DNA from: Tiliqua scincoides
Lineage: Eukaryota > Chordata > Lepidosauria > Squamata > Scincidae
Reading direction: 5' to 3'
Assembly: GCF_035046505.1 (NCBI RefSeq)
Contig: NC_089821.1
Span: 55,460,256 to 55,524,255 of the forward strand
DNA: 64,000 nt
Shown: positions 1 to 9,802 of the stretch, in pieces
Layout of the letters: every line of letters begins with the position of its first letter
How positions within the stretch are numbered: the first letter of the stretch is position 1
Notes under the pieces: model-generated
The model's database searches: none
What the model was told of the DNA's origin: nothing
The model's input: the letters and a program-made list of their open reading frames with translations, nothing else
Position numbers and translations under genes: made by a program

Positions 1-314
1 ATGCAAGGCTCTGGGGTGGGTGGAGAGGAGGCAGGGAGGAGGTGGGAGGAGGTGTTCTGGGGTGGGGGCTGGGAGGTGGCGTTGGGACCTAGCACTTACG
101 CTGGATCCCAACCCCATTCCTCAAGCAGCGCGGAGCAGCTTCACGCCACTCCGCTCTCCTTGGACCTATGCCACCTCAGGAGGTGGCACAAGTCTGAGGA
201 GACCCATAGGGGCTGCGGTGGTTTACCCAGGGGTAAGGGGAAGAGTTTCCCCTTGCCTTCGACTGAGCAAGCTGTCTGGCTTGCCTGGTCCAGCGCAAGA
301 TAGGATTGCGCCCT
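1..314. mobile_element. GC-rich non-autonomous transposon copy, left end outside window
   Basis: This stretch is the same family as 409-930. Both carry a G-rich purine run (gggtggg, gaggagg), a block with 'gacccata/ttggggctg' and an end of the form 'gcaagataggattgcgccc'. The terminal 'taggattg' motif, inverted at the other end of fuller copies, suggests a DNA-transposon-like element with short inverted ends. The open frames here on the + strand are by-products of the purine-rich sequence and show no conserved protein. Confidence 0.45.
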
Positions 315-317
315 CAG

Positions 318-408
318 AGCACAATCCTATGCTGGTCTACTCAGGAGTAAGTCCCATTGTCTTCAATTTACCTTACTCTCAGGAAAGTGTGCATAGGATT
401 GCAGCCTA
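318..408. mobile_element. Palindromic short repeat ('aatcctat...ataggatt' family)
   Basis: About 90 bp with inverted ends: 'cacaatcctatg' on the left and 'cataggattgcag' on the right, with a core around 'gtaagtcccattg'. The same palindromic unit recurs at about 12,371, 19,379, 21,051, 25,876, 42,785, 45,530, 46,224, 46,350, 46,628, 57,309 and 59,148. It is MITE-like: short, self-complementary and non-coding. No autonomous partner is visible in the window. Confidence 0.6.
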
Positions 409-930
409 AGGGCACAATCCTAACCTTGTGTTAAGGTTGCAAACATGCCTTAAAGCATGTTTGCACCTCCTTGGGAGCAAGCCGCACCAGCGCACAGAGG
501 TGCGATGGAGCACAGGGGCTGCATCCAGTCTCAATGGCGGCTTAAGCCAGGAAGGCTGTGTCAGCTGAGCTCTGCAGAAGCAGGGGTCTGGGAAGGGTGG
601 GGAGGAGGTGGGGAAGAGGCAGGAGACAGGCGTTCTGGAGTGGGGGGAGGGCAGGCAGAGGGGGTGGGCACATGGGGAGCAGGAGTTATGCCAGATCCCA
701 ACCCCTAAGCAGCACAGAGCTGCTCCAAGTCACTCTGTTCTCTTCAGACTTGTGCCACCTCCTGAAGTGGCGCAGTCCAAGAAGACCCATTGGGGCTGTG
801 GTGGCTTACCTGGGGTAAGGAGAAGAGTTTCTCCCTGCCTCTGGCTGAGCTAATTCTGGCCCCAGTCTTCTGCAGGATACAAGGCCTCCTGGCCTGCCTG
901 TTCCGGTGCAAGATAGGACTGTGCTGCACC
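409..930. mobile_element. GC-rich non-autonomous transposon copy (about 520 bp)
   Basis: Starts 'gggcacaatcctaacc' and ends 'aagataggactgtgctgc', imperfect inverted ends of the 'ggcacaatccta' type. It resembles 1-314 and, more loosely, copies at 9,318-9,800, 11,818-12,207, 18,235-18,775, 26,043-26,555 and 58,618-59,127. No protein-coding potential is recognisable. Confidence 0.5.
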
Positions 931-941
931 TTTCCTAACTA

Positions 942-1098
942 GTCCAATCCTAAATAACTTTCCAGCACTGAAGCAATGGGCCACATGCTGCATCCGACAA
1001 TGGGAGACAGACCCTCTCAAGGTAAGGAAACTTGTTTGCTTACCACTGGGCTGCACTGAGGCTGCACTAGAGCTGGAAAGTTGTTTAGGATTGGGCTG
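942..1098. mobile_element. Short TIR element (about 155 bp), 'aactttccagc' family
   Basis: The left end reads 'ccaatcctaaataactttcc' and the right end 'ggaaagttgtttaggattgg', an obvious terminal inverted repeat. The interior matches the family copies at 3,367, 24,197 and 59,446 (gatgcagcatgtg-like and caaggtaaggg-like blocks), here in the opposite orientation. Non-autonomous DNA transposon. Confidence 0.6.
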
Positions 1099-1143
1099 CT
1101 GTGCTCCACACGTGTGCCTAGATCTGCAAAGATCTGCAGATGA

Positions 1144-1181
1144 AGATGAATCACTTGATCTGCAGATCAAGTGATTCATCT
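1144..1181. repeat. 38-bp perfect palindrome
   Basis: Each half is 19 bases and the two halves are exact reverse complements, centred on 'tctgcaga' at about 1,162. It lies just outside the TIR element that ends near 1,098. It could form a cruciform or hairpin. No function is shown by the sequence. Confidence 0.9.
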
Positions 1182-1254
1182 CTCTTAAAAAAGGAGGAGG
1201 GGTCAAGAGTAAAAAGGAAATAACAACATCAGACAATATAAGGACAATAATCTA

Positions 1255-2045
1255 TAAAAGTTCAGTAAAATAAAATAGTCTCAGTAAAATAAAACCGTGA
1301 TCAGTGACTGGGGCAGGCAGACCTCCCTTGGGTAGCTGTTTCAGAGGCTGGGCACCACTCTTAGAAAGGTGCTGCTTCAGGAAGCCACCCACTGTCTTTC
1401 TAATGAAGAAGAAGAACTCCAAGCTGGGCCTTAGAAGATCAACAAACTTGTTTGGCAGGTTCATACAGAGAAAGTTGCCCCATATAGAGTGCATTATTAT
1501 AGTCTAATCAGGAAGTAGCTAGCGCATGAATAACTGAGGCCCAGTTGTTTTTCTAAAAAGCTCCAGTGTGGATGCTGAAATCTCCTCAAAACAGTAAGCC
1601 TGAGAGTATTCAAGACCACCAAGACCACCACCATCAGTTCAAACTGGGAGACTGTGAAGCAGTGGGGTGGATGGTTCATCAACAGAATTCCAATCCTGTC
1701 TTATAGGCACGGACACTTGAAATGAGACAACTGCTGGACAGGGAACCAGGGAAGGAGAATCAAGAATCTGGTATATGTGCCGTTCCTACCCATCAAGCTT
1801 ATGGTGGTCTGCACCAGGAAACCAGCAGAGCATCTACCGAAAGAGGTTATCACCCCTTCATTCCTTAACTAGGTCTGGGTTATGCAGGCCAGGTTGGCAT
1901 CCTTGTCCAGGATCAGGTCTTAGATGACTGTTTTCCACTCACCAACCCCAATTGGCATTCAGCAGCAGCACCTCCAGGCTTGATGGATTATTGATGTGAT
2001 CACCAGAGTTCCTTCCCAAGGTTTGATGGAGGACCAGAAGAGGAG
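1255..2045 (-). mobile_element. Degraded LINE fragment, endonuclease-domain region
   Basis: Read on the - strand, broken frames give the order expected of the N-terminal part of a non-LTR retrotransposon ORF2. A 'LLLNAN...DLILDKDANLACIT' stretch (about 2,010-1,870) matches the widespread start of LINE endonuclease domains, and further along there is a hydrophobic 'VVVLVVLNTLRL' piece near 1,600. Many stops interrupt it. The reverse transcriptase part is not present next to it. The clade cannot be assigned by eye. Confidence 0.5.
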
Positions 2046-2299
2046 ACAGTAATGAATGCGTCTTGTTCCCCTTCCTCTTACTTGGCTTGTTTCACCTTCA
2101 CATTATGGTCAAACTCTTCGGTGCAGGATGCTCATGGCACTGTTGCAAGCATTCACAGAGGATGATAACCTTCTTCTCTCACTCAGACAACCAAAATTGG
2201 AAACAGAAAAGAATCCTTTCATGCACTAATCCTATTAACAGAATCAGAATGGTGTTCATATTTCAGAGAATTAATATGACAATAGTAAGGTAAACATCA

Positions 2300-2594
2300 A
2301 GCAGTCTTCTCATCTCAGTGTTTATACAGAACCAACTTAGGAATTCAACCCCAAATTGCAGCCAGTCCATGTTAAGACTGTGAAATAGAACTATTCTGAG
2401 AATGCTGGATGATGGAAATAATCCTGTCTTCAAATTATAGTTTCACGAAAACTAGAAAAAAAGGTGTTGGCACGTCAAAGGTTATTGAAATGTGGGGCCA
2501 AATAAAAGAACGAGAGCACCTTCCTAATTTTACTTAGTGATGCCCAGCTGCCTTAGCCCGTGTGGTGGCATCATATGCACCCTTGCTGGCCTGC
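2300..2594. other. Intergenic, nothing recognised
   Basis: AT-rich sequence between the LINE remnant and the first 5S-derived SINE. No repeat end, conserved frame or RNA gene is visible. Confidence 0.5.
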
Positions 2595-2607
2595 TTGGCT
2601 ATGTGGC

Positions 2608-2761
2608 AGCAGCAACTGTTACCCTGCACATGCCCGATCTTGTCTGATCTCGGAAGCTAAGCAGGGTCAGGCCTGGTTAGTACTTGGATAGGAGACCGCT
2701 TGGGAATACCGGGTGCTGTAGGCTTATGCCATAGTCTTTCGAGACTGAAGGCTGCCAACCA
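2608..2761 (+). mobile_element. 5S rRNA-derived SINE, copy 1
   Basis: The body (about 2,628-2,732) is a clear 5S rRNA-like sequence containing 'ggaagctaagcagggtc' and 'ggcctggttagtacttgg', which span the 5S internal promoter. A non-5S tail follows with the hairpin 'agtctttcgagact' (2,733-2,746) and 'gctgccaacca'. It is flanked by the perfect 13-bp duplication 'ttggctatgtggc' at 2,595-2,607 and 2,762-2,774, showing LINE-type insertion. It is the least diverged of the three long copies in its 5S part, but the added tail and duplications argue against a working 5S gene. Confidence 0.92.
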
Positions 2762-3282
2762 TTGGCTATGTGGCCATCACATGGCCCCTGCTCCTTGACA
2801 AAGAAGTATCAGGAACCAGAATCAGCATCAACACAAGGCACAATGGCTGCCACCCCAATGCCTGCCCTGACCTCCTGAGAAAGACTGGGCCCAGTCAGTA
2901 ACTGGAAACTGGGAAGGCCCCACTCCTCTTGTGATTAGGTCAGGAATTACATTGGACATAGGGAGGGAGGGGAGATGGGGAAGCATATGATAGACATTTG
3001 ATTGTTTTTTATTACTTTTGTTTGTACAACTAAACTTTTAATTTTTGACTGAAGGGTTTTTAGGAATGGAAGTGGGTCAGAAGGGAGCTTCTGGTTTGTT
3101 CCTTGCTGGGTTCATGAGACTGATTGAGATGGGACAGGGTTTGCATTGCTGTAGTATGTCTACTTGTCAACAAATCATAAACTGCAATAAAATGCTAATT
3201 TAAAAACACTATTCTTAGTGCAAGCATCTGACTCTTCCTCTCTGTCCACTCAGCAAAGAAACTAGTTCATACCCTGGTAAGC

Positions 3283-3883
3283 CAGCGTTTCCCAAACTTT
3301 TTATTACTGGAACCCACTTTTTAAAATCACATTCTGTCGGAACCCACTTACTTGTAGGAGACTAACAGCACAATCCTAACCAACTTTCCAGCGCTGAGGT
3401 AAGGGCAATGGAACTCCGAGGTAAGGGAACAAACACCGCCTTATCTTGTGGAGGCCTCCATGACTGCTCCCCAACTGCAGGATGCAGCATGTGCCCCACT
3501 GGCACAGCTATGCCAGTGCTGGAAAGTAGGTTAGGATTGCACCCTAAAAAAAGGTTCATTTTACCAGCCTCTCAAGCCTCTGTTTTTATCCTTTTTACAA
3601 TGGAGGGTGCTTTCTGGAGCATTTGTTGAACTCCACATACAATGAATCAGAACCATTCTGGTAGCCTTGCATTCCCCTTTGCCTTTGATAAGAGCCAAGG
3701 CACGATTGCCTACTCATGAGTAAACACATATGTGCAGCTCAGTTTCACTTCCCATAGGGCTGAATATATTTTCTTGTCAGTTATCAACCTGTCAGTTTCA
3801 ATTTCTCAACCCCCCCCCCCCCAACAACAACAATTAGGTCCTGACCTACTGGTGATTCCCAACCCACACTTTGGGAAACACTG
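3283..3883. mobile_element. hAT-type non-autonomous element with nested TIR element
   Basis: Terminal inverted repeats are 'cagcgtttcccaaact' on the left and 'actttgggaaacactg' on the right. The flanking 8-mers are 'tggtaagc' (3,275-3,282) and 'tggtaggt' (3,884-3,891), 6 of 8 matching, as expected for an old hAT insertion. A second element (3,367-3,545) is nested inside it. No transposase frame remains. Confidence 0.75.
3367..3545. mobile_element. Short TIR element nested in hAT element
   Basis: Ends are 'cacaatcctaaccaactttc' and the inverse 'gaaagtaggttaggattgc'. The interior shares 'aggcctccatgactg' and 'ccactggcacagct' with the copies at 24,197-24,538 and 59,446-59,605. Because it interrupts the element at 3,283-3,883, it is the younger of the two. 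Confidence 0.75.
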
Positions 3884-4129
3884 TGGTAGGTTCTTGCCTT
3901 GACAGCTACAACCTCTACTTTACTGACCTTTCATGTTAGTTTTCTCACCTCCATCCAACACTTTACTGCTAAGTTACTCATCTCACTCATAACTCAGGTC
4001 ATACCAAGGCCCTCCTTAAGTCCCCTCACAGGGGACTTGACACAGCATAGGCTCCTTCTCCTTACATCAGAACCTTCCATGGCCTGCTCCCCCTCCTCTC
4101 AGCTTTAATATCCTGCTGCATTCCTGCCT

Positions 4130-4320
4130 GAGATCTTCCTTCTTCTGGAGAGAAGACCCTCAACCACCCTCAACTATCTGAAGGTCTCCTCAAACAGCTC
4201 CACTCCTTCTCCTTTGCTGTCCCTTGTGCAGGAAAGTGTCTCCCTGAACAGCTATAGGATTCTCCCTCCCTCACAACCTTCAAATCCCTCCTGAAAACCC
4301 AGCACCTAGCTAATGCTGGA
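4130..4320 (+). mobile_element. CR1/L3-like LINE 3' fragment
   Basis: The block 'ccttcaaatccctcctgaaa' following a 'ccctccctcac' stretch is the usual end of the ORF2 region in L3/CR1-type LINEs (an '...FKSLLKTH' type C-terminus). It is highly decayed and the boundaries are approximate. Confidence 0.4.
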
Positions 4321-5125
4321 GGAGGTGAGTTGACACAAGGGGGAGGATTGGGGCCTCCATGACATGTGATGGGGAGGACAGGGGGGTTTATCAGTGGCAG
4401 TGGCACTGCTGCTATCCTACACCCCCTGTCTGGCCGGGCCTTGACCCCTTGGCTCGACTTGGACTTACGCCAGCCAAAGAGCTGGTGCAGATCAAAGCAG
4501 ACCCATTGTAATATGTTCTTATTTTCTTTTTCACTGGTGCACAGCAGCACAAGTGCCATAATAAACATTAACCTTGTCTTATGAAGGGGTTTGCAATCCT
4601 AAATCCACCTTGTACAGAGGAATGCCATTGCATTAAGCAGAACTAACTTCTGAGCAAACACTATTTAATAATGCTGTTCATTTTTGTCATTGTGTGGAGA
4701 TAGACATTGCAGGATTGCAACATGAAATATAGCACTATACTAAGTACTGTGTGGAACCACAGTTGTTGCGGTGCTCCCCGCACACTGAGGAAGAGCGATG
4801 CCTCTGCAGCTAAAAGGCCTGAGTGTGGAATGAGAAGTGAACCTTCTCAATAGGAGACATCAGGCAACTTTTCCATCATTTCACACATATGTTCAGCAGA
4901 GAGTAAATTTTCAAATGAAGTTTTGATTCCAAATACTTTTTATCAATTAGATTGTAGGTGCCTTGCAATGGGGCCAGTCTCTTGCTTATGTTGCTCCATA
5001 AAAAGCCGTGCACACTAATGGCACTATATAAGTATAATAAAAGTTCTCTCTTCTGCAAAAGAATAGAAAGGCAGAAAACCAGAAAACACAGCAGTCAGCA
5101 AGCCAGTACCTTTCTTTATTCAAAC
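4320..5125. other. Intergenic; partial GC-rich repeat then unique sequence
   Basis: 4,320-4,500 resembles an internal part of the GC-rich transposon family ('ggacttacgccagccaaagag...cagacccattg', compare 58,770-58,805). From 4,500 to 5,125 I see nothing identifiable. Confidence 0.35.
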
Positions 5126-5270
5126 AGTTGCCCTGCACATCCCTGATCTTGTCTGATCTTAGAAGCTAAGCAGAGTCAGGCCTGGTTAGTACTTGGATGG
5201 GAGACCAACTGGGAATACCGGGTGCTGTAGGCTTACACCATAGTCTTTCGAGACTGAAGGGTGCCAACCA
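5126..5270 (+). mobile_element. 5S rRNA-derived SINE, copy 2
   Basis: 5S-like body with 'agaagctaagcagagtc' and 'cctggttagtacttggatgg', followed by the shared tail with the hairpin 'agtctttcgagact' and 'gtgccaacca'. No convincing target duplication is visible. It starts a few bases later in the 5S part than copies 1 and 3, so it may be slightly 5' truncated. Confidence 0.88.
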
Positions 5271-5837
5271 AGTTTGCCAGGTAAGTGGGGATTCCTGAGG
5301 CAAAAATGCTTCAAGCACACAAAATAGAGCATCCATTTACCCTGCAGTAGGGTTTTTTTTTTTTTTTTAACATTGTGATTCTTGAGATGAAGGAGAAAAA
5401 AAATACTTTATATACATATACACAGAAACTAATTTACTCTGACTCAGCAGCCGCTTTTAAAGCAATTTTGTGGTGGCAGCACCATGCCCAGCTAAAATAT
5501 CTTGGCTCTGTGAGGCTTAAAACAAATATGCCAAGGTCTCATGCCAGTGGCAGAGGGCAATTTGAAGGGAATGCAAATAAAGACTTAAGTTCATTCATAT
5601 TGTTTGCAGAGAGCCTGAAAACTAAGCAGGAGAGTGGGCTGTGTGAGATGGAAGCCTTCAGGCAGAGGCATTGTTAGCATTGCCTAGAAAGGCCAGAAGT
5701 CCTTTCCCTCATCTCTGTTTGCCAATGAATACCGAAAAAGATCTTGCTCAAGTTTCTAGGAATAAACAGACTGAATCATTTGGAGATTGCGTGATTCAAA
5801 TATAGGAGCTGGACTCTAATATTGCCTAACATTGCTG
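5271..5837. other. Intergenic, nothing recognised
   Basis: Includes a T16 run near 5,353. There is a 100-codon open frame at 5,375-5,677, but it has no recognisable domain and I do not call it a gene. Confidence 0.5.
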
Positions 5838-5963
5838 CAGGATGCAGGTCTCTTCTTATCTTATGTGCTCCCTGAGGTATCTGGTGAACCAATGTGAGAT
5901 ACAGGAAGCTGGACTAGATGGGCTTTTGGCCTGATCCAGCAGGACTTTCCTTATGCTCTTATG
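5838..5963 (+). mobile_element. L2/CR1-like LINE 3' end, copy A (tail only)
   Basis: Contains 'gctgcaggatgcaggtctct', 'gagatacaggaagctggact' and 'gcctgatccagcaggact', ending 'ttatgctcttatg'. The same blocks end the longer copies at 34,800-35,251 and 61,316-61,592. It is 5' truncated. Confidence 0.75.
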
Positions 5964-6279
5964 TAAAAATATCCATATAAAAACACAAAACAGCATTTGG
6001 TTTTTAACATATTTTCCACAAATTAAAACAGATTACTTTTCCAGTTAGAAATAATACTGTGGCTGACAATATATCACATGTATTACCTACCTAGTATATT
6101 TTTAAAGGAGTTATAATTTATTATTTATTAAAAAGCATGCTTGGAATAAAAACACAAAACACCATGGTTTGTGATTTTAATCAAGAAATTTTGGAAATCA
6201 CCAAAAAAAAAAACACCCCTATTTATCACCCAGTGTTAAGGGATGAGCAGTTTCAGAAGAGTGAAGCCTCTTGGGGGTC

Positions 6280-6450
6280 TTTAAAGTGTCTTTAAAGGGT
6301 CTTTAAAGGAAGAAAAAAAGAGGGATTGGTTGTTTATTTGTCCTTCACATTTTTATACTGCCCTTCGCCAGAGGCGCTCAGGGTGGTGTATATAGTTCCT
6401 TCCCTGCTTTTGTCCACACAACAACCCTGTGAGGTAGGTAAGACTGAAAG
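6280..6450. mobile_element. MIR-like interspersed repeat fragment
   Basis: 'cacaacaaccctgtgaggta' at about 6,417-6,436 is the hallmark core block of MIR/CORE-type SINE-related repeats. Just before it, at 6,277-6,308, the 10-mer 'gtctttaaag' occurs three times with an 11-base period. Confidence 0.5.
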
Positions 6451-6559
6451 TTAGTGTCTGGGCTAACTATTTGTCTAATTTAAGAGGGACATCTTACCCA
6501 AAAGTACCTATGGCTGTATGAATCCTAGCTCCTTCTCCTCTTGACCCCCTCATCTCAGG

Positions 6560-7190
6560 AGGATTATGCAGGAATTTGACTGACAGTATTGCTTCCTGGC
6601 TGGTCACTCTGCAGCATGATTGCTACAGGAAGAGAGGCAGTAGGATGTGTGTATGATGCACCTGTGCCAGGCCAGGAGGATCTGTTGGCCTGGGCAGGGC
6701 TTGAATTCAGGCCTATAATCCTGGCTGCCTCGACTATGCTGGGCTCTTGCCTGTTCCTCAGCTGAGGAGTATCAGCAGTAGACTTCAGGATTTTGAAGAG
6801 ACCATCAGTGGATCCCTTAATGTGGAAAAAGCAAAACATGTAAACTGAGGATGTCCTCACATTGAACTTCTTATGTGTACCATGCAAAGCGAGAGTAATG
6901 GCACACTCAGACTGGTGGTTGTGTGGCCAGTTTTGGAGCCCTGGCAAACGCCGCCCTCTGGAGCCAGAGCTGCAAAGATCAGGCAGGATCTGTGAACACG
7001 TGGACTGCAACCTGCCCTGGAAGGTAGAATCATCTCAAAGACTGGACGTGACATGTGGCCATCACTGTGCAACTCTCTCCTTCGCTCCAGAATCTCTTCC
7101 CACAGAGCCCAGACTTCCAGCAGAGGATTAAGGGCTGTGTCAGACCAGGGCCCAGGAACTGAATTCCAAAGTCTAAAGCCCATCACAGAA
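6560..7190 (-). other. Unassigned stretch with overlapping - strand open frames
   Basis: Two - strand frames are open here: 148 codons at 7,010-6,564 and 109 codons at 7,186-6,857. They are in different frames and overlap. The start of the second contains 'FRLWNSVPGPW', reminiscent of the 'RLWNSLP' signature near the C-terminus of many LINE ORF2 proteins, so a decayed retrotransposon is the best guess. No splice structure or conserved domain is visible. I do not call it a host gene. Confidence 0.25.
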
Positions 7191-7559
7191 AACGCCCTGC
7201 CAGCATTCCCCTTTCTTTGAAATGATCTGTGACCTCACAGTGGGGACACCAAGCGTATGTCTTAGGTTGCTACAATTCTTCTGCTCCCTTTGCACTTTAC
7301 TTTTCAAATTACTCAACAATGTAGCTTTTGGCACACCCTCTTGAGAGGCCATGCTGTAATCCAAGAGGCATCTACTAAGAGTTGCATTTAGTGGCTTTTT
7401 CTATCTCAGTTTTAAGGTTCTGAAGCAAGAAAATCCAAATCTGTTCACTGTTAAGACTGCTCAAATTCTGTGATCAAAATAAATTATTTATGAAAGTCAA
7501 TAGGCTTTCTTCAATATTGCTTATTTTACCATAGGTGGTATGCATGCACATGTAAGCAC

Positions 7560-7561
7560 GA

Positions 7562-7621
<60 letters not shown>
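7560..7621. repeat. (GAAA)n microsatellite, about 15 units
   Basis: Perfect tetranucleotide repeat over 62 bases. The open frames reading KERKKERK on one strand and FLSFFLSF on the other are artefacts of it. Confidence 0.98.
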
Positions 7622-9317
7622 CCTCTGAACAGAGGTGTGCTATCCTGAATGGCATCCTCAGGAAACAGAACCTTCTTTTCCTGAATTGGGAGATGGTTGC
7701 TGAAACTTGCAAGTTTTTTAGATATATCTCCACAACAATGAGAGTTAGAAACTTGCTGTTATAAAAGCAGCCATTCTCAGAAGCACCAGGATGCTGCACA
7801 AGTTGTTAGGCTTACAGAAAACTTCACATACATAGAACTGAAGAAGCCCTAAGAGCATGGCTTTTGAAATCTGCACAATTGATCATTCACATGCACACGC
7901 ATCTACATACATTCCTTCAATATTCCTAACATAGTTGTCGCACAACCACAGATCATAATTAGTTTGTGTGCAACTTTAATTAGTTCTTGGGAGTCTTGAA
8001 TGAAGCTTCTTTTAAAAAAAATAGTAATGAATTATATTACAATCAAGATATTATTTATTTGCCAACTGTGTAATTCTATTTGAGGTCAGTCTAATTTTGA
8101 GCATGGCATGTAGAGCGTGGAAATGCGGTTCAGTCCCTAGGAAGCATATTTTGTGGCCTTGAACAAATTACTTCCTGCTAGTTTTGGCTATATCAAGCAG
8201 TGCCACTTAAGGAGGGCAGGGGACAATCTTTCCTCTGAGGCTCAAAGCACATGTTTATTCTGCAGGAGCATCCATATCATTATGAGGCATTAAAGAGATA
8301 AGAAAGCTATTATCATGCTCTTAAAACATATGGGTGTGGGTGTGTGTGGGTGTGTTTGTTGCTGTTGTTTTTATGAAAACTTAAGTTTCACCAAGGTCAG
8401 GACTAACTTTTGTTCTGAGCTTTGCCCCTGTCTGAGGAAACTGATGCCCAGGGCGAGTCCAAGACCCTTGGTGCATGAGGCAGTATGCAACAAAATGCTG
8501 CGCCTCCTTACCTGGCGATATGCCAGTATCTGCTGCTCCTGCTCCCTGGATTGTAAAAGAAAGAGGGGGATTGAAGAAGAGTCGCAGAGAGGAGAGTGGT
8601 GGGCTCAAAAGCATCAAACATTTCTTCTTCCACTCCACCTCCATCTTCCTTTTTCAATTTACAGAAAGGGGGAAGGGGAGAAGCAGTGAGGGTGAGTCAG
8701 TGAGTCGGCAGGTGGATGCTGAGGTGACTACTTCAGTCGGCCTCATGGAGAGGTTGGCCTTGACGCACACTGAAATCTCAAATAGCACTATTCTCCATAT
8801 CACAGGCAGGTCCGGCCTAAGTCCTCTCAGGACCAGAGTCAGCATCTTATGGCAGTCACCTTCTCCAGCCCCATTTTCTACCTCTGATGCATGAAGTACA
8901 CCACAATCCCCTGAACCAAGTTCACCCTCCCAAATTTCAAGCCCCCCTCTTCAGCAACTTGTCCTACACCCAATTCACCAGCCATACTTGCTCATATCAT
9001 TTGAAAAGAGAGGCAGGGCACAGACCAGAGAAAGGCACATCAGTGGCTGCTCTGTCCTACTGCCACTTTTCCCCTCCTGGCTGGCCAGTGAGAAGATAGG
9101 ACCACTGCCTGTAGGTAAGATACCTTGATGAGGACGGCTAGGGGTGGCAGGGCACATTCTGCTGCTTCTTCAAATGAGCTGCTTAACTGCTAGGGCCCAC
9201 CAGGCCAATCAGGGCCTCTGTAATGGCAAACTATGCGTGCCCTCCTAAGCATACAAACCTGAAAGTACATTGAATCAATGTGGCTAAAGCATTGGATTAC
9301 AAATTAAATTGTGGGTA
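7622..9317. other. Intergenic; one degenerate repeat
   Basis: 8,456-8,770 shares ordered blocks with 10,762-11,060: 'ccttacctg', 'ctgctcct', and an ending of the type 'gtggccacttcagtcggcctcatgg'. The two are copies of one diverged non-coding repeat. The rest shows nothing recognisable. Confidence 0.4.
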
Positions 9318-9802
9318 GCCTAATCCTATCCTTTCCCTCCCCTGAGAGGGGGACTGTGTGCTGCATCTGGCGATGGGGGCAGTCCTAAAGATCTCCTCCT
9401 GCTAAGAGGACATTTGTGCAGTTTAAGCCTCTGCCACCAGAATGGGTCTACATGGACCTGCTCAAGCTGTTTAGCTGGCGCATGTCTGAGTGGACCCAGG
9501 AAGATGGATCAAGGCTTGGAAGGAAGATAGGATAGCAATGGAGCAACTGTCATCAATACCAGTCCCAGCCCTTGCTCCACCTCCCCCATTCTACCCCAGT
9601 CCCCTCCCCATTCTGCCCCTCCCAGCCTCCTGCCTGCCCTTCACACTGACTTACTGGTGCTGGTGGACTGCTGCTGCTGGCTACTTGTGACAGTGGCCTG
9701 GCTCCTCTGAACAGCATGTAGCCTTTTGCTACAGCTGTAAAGGACTTAAAGCTGCCAGAAAACCAATTCCAGCACTGTAAGGCTCTTCTAGGATTGGGCC
9801 AT
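9318..9802. mobile_element. GC-rich non-autonomous transposon copy
   Basis: Bounded by 'ctaatcctatcc' on the left and 'tctaggattgggcc' on the right, with a pyrimidine-rich middle ('ccagtcccctccccattctg'). Same family as 409-930 and 26,043-26,555, in the opposite sense to 409-930. Non-coding. Confidence 0.5.

Noticed and set aside
2628-2735. Possible functional 5S rRNA gene
   Set aside because: The 5S part is clear but carries changes, is joined to a LINE tail, lacks a T-run terminator right after the 5S end, and is flanked by target duplications: it is a SINE. The same holds for 5,126 and 24,214.
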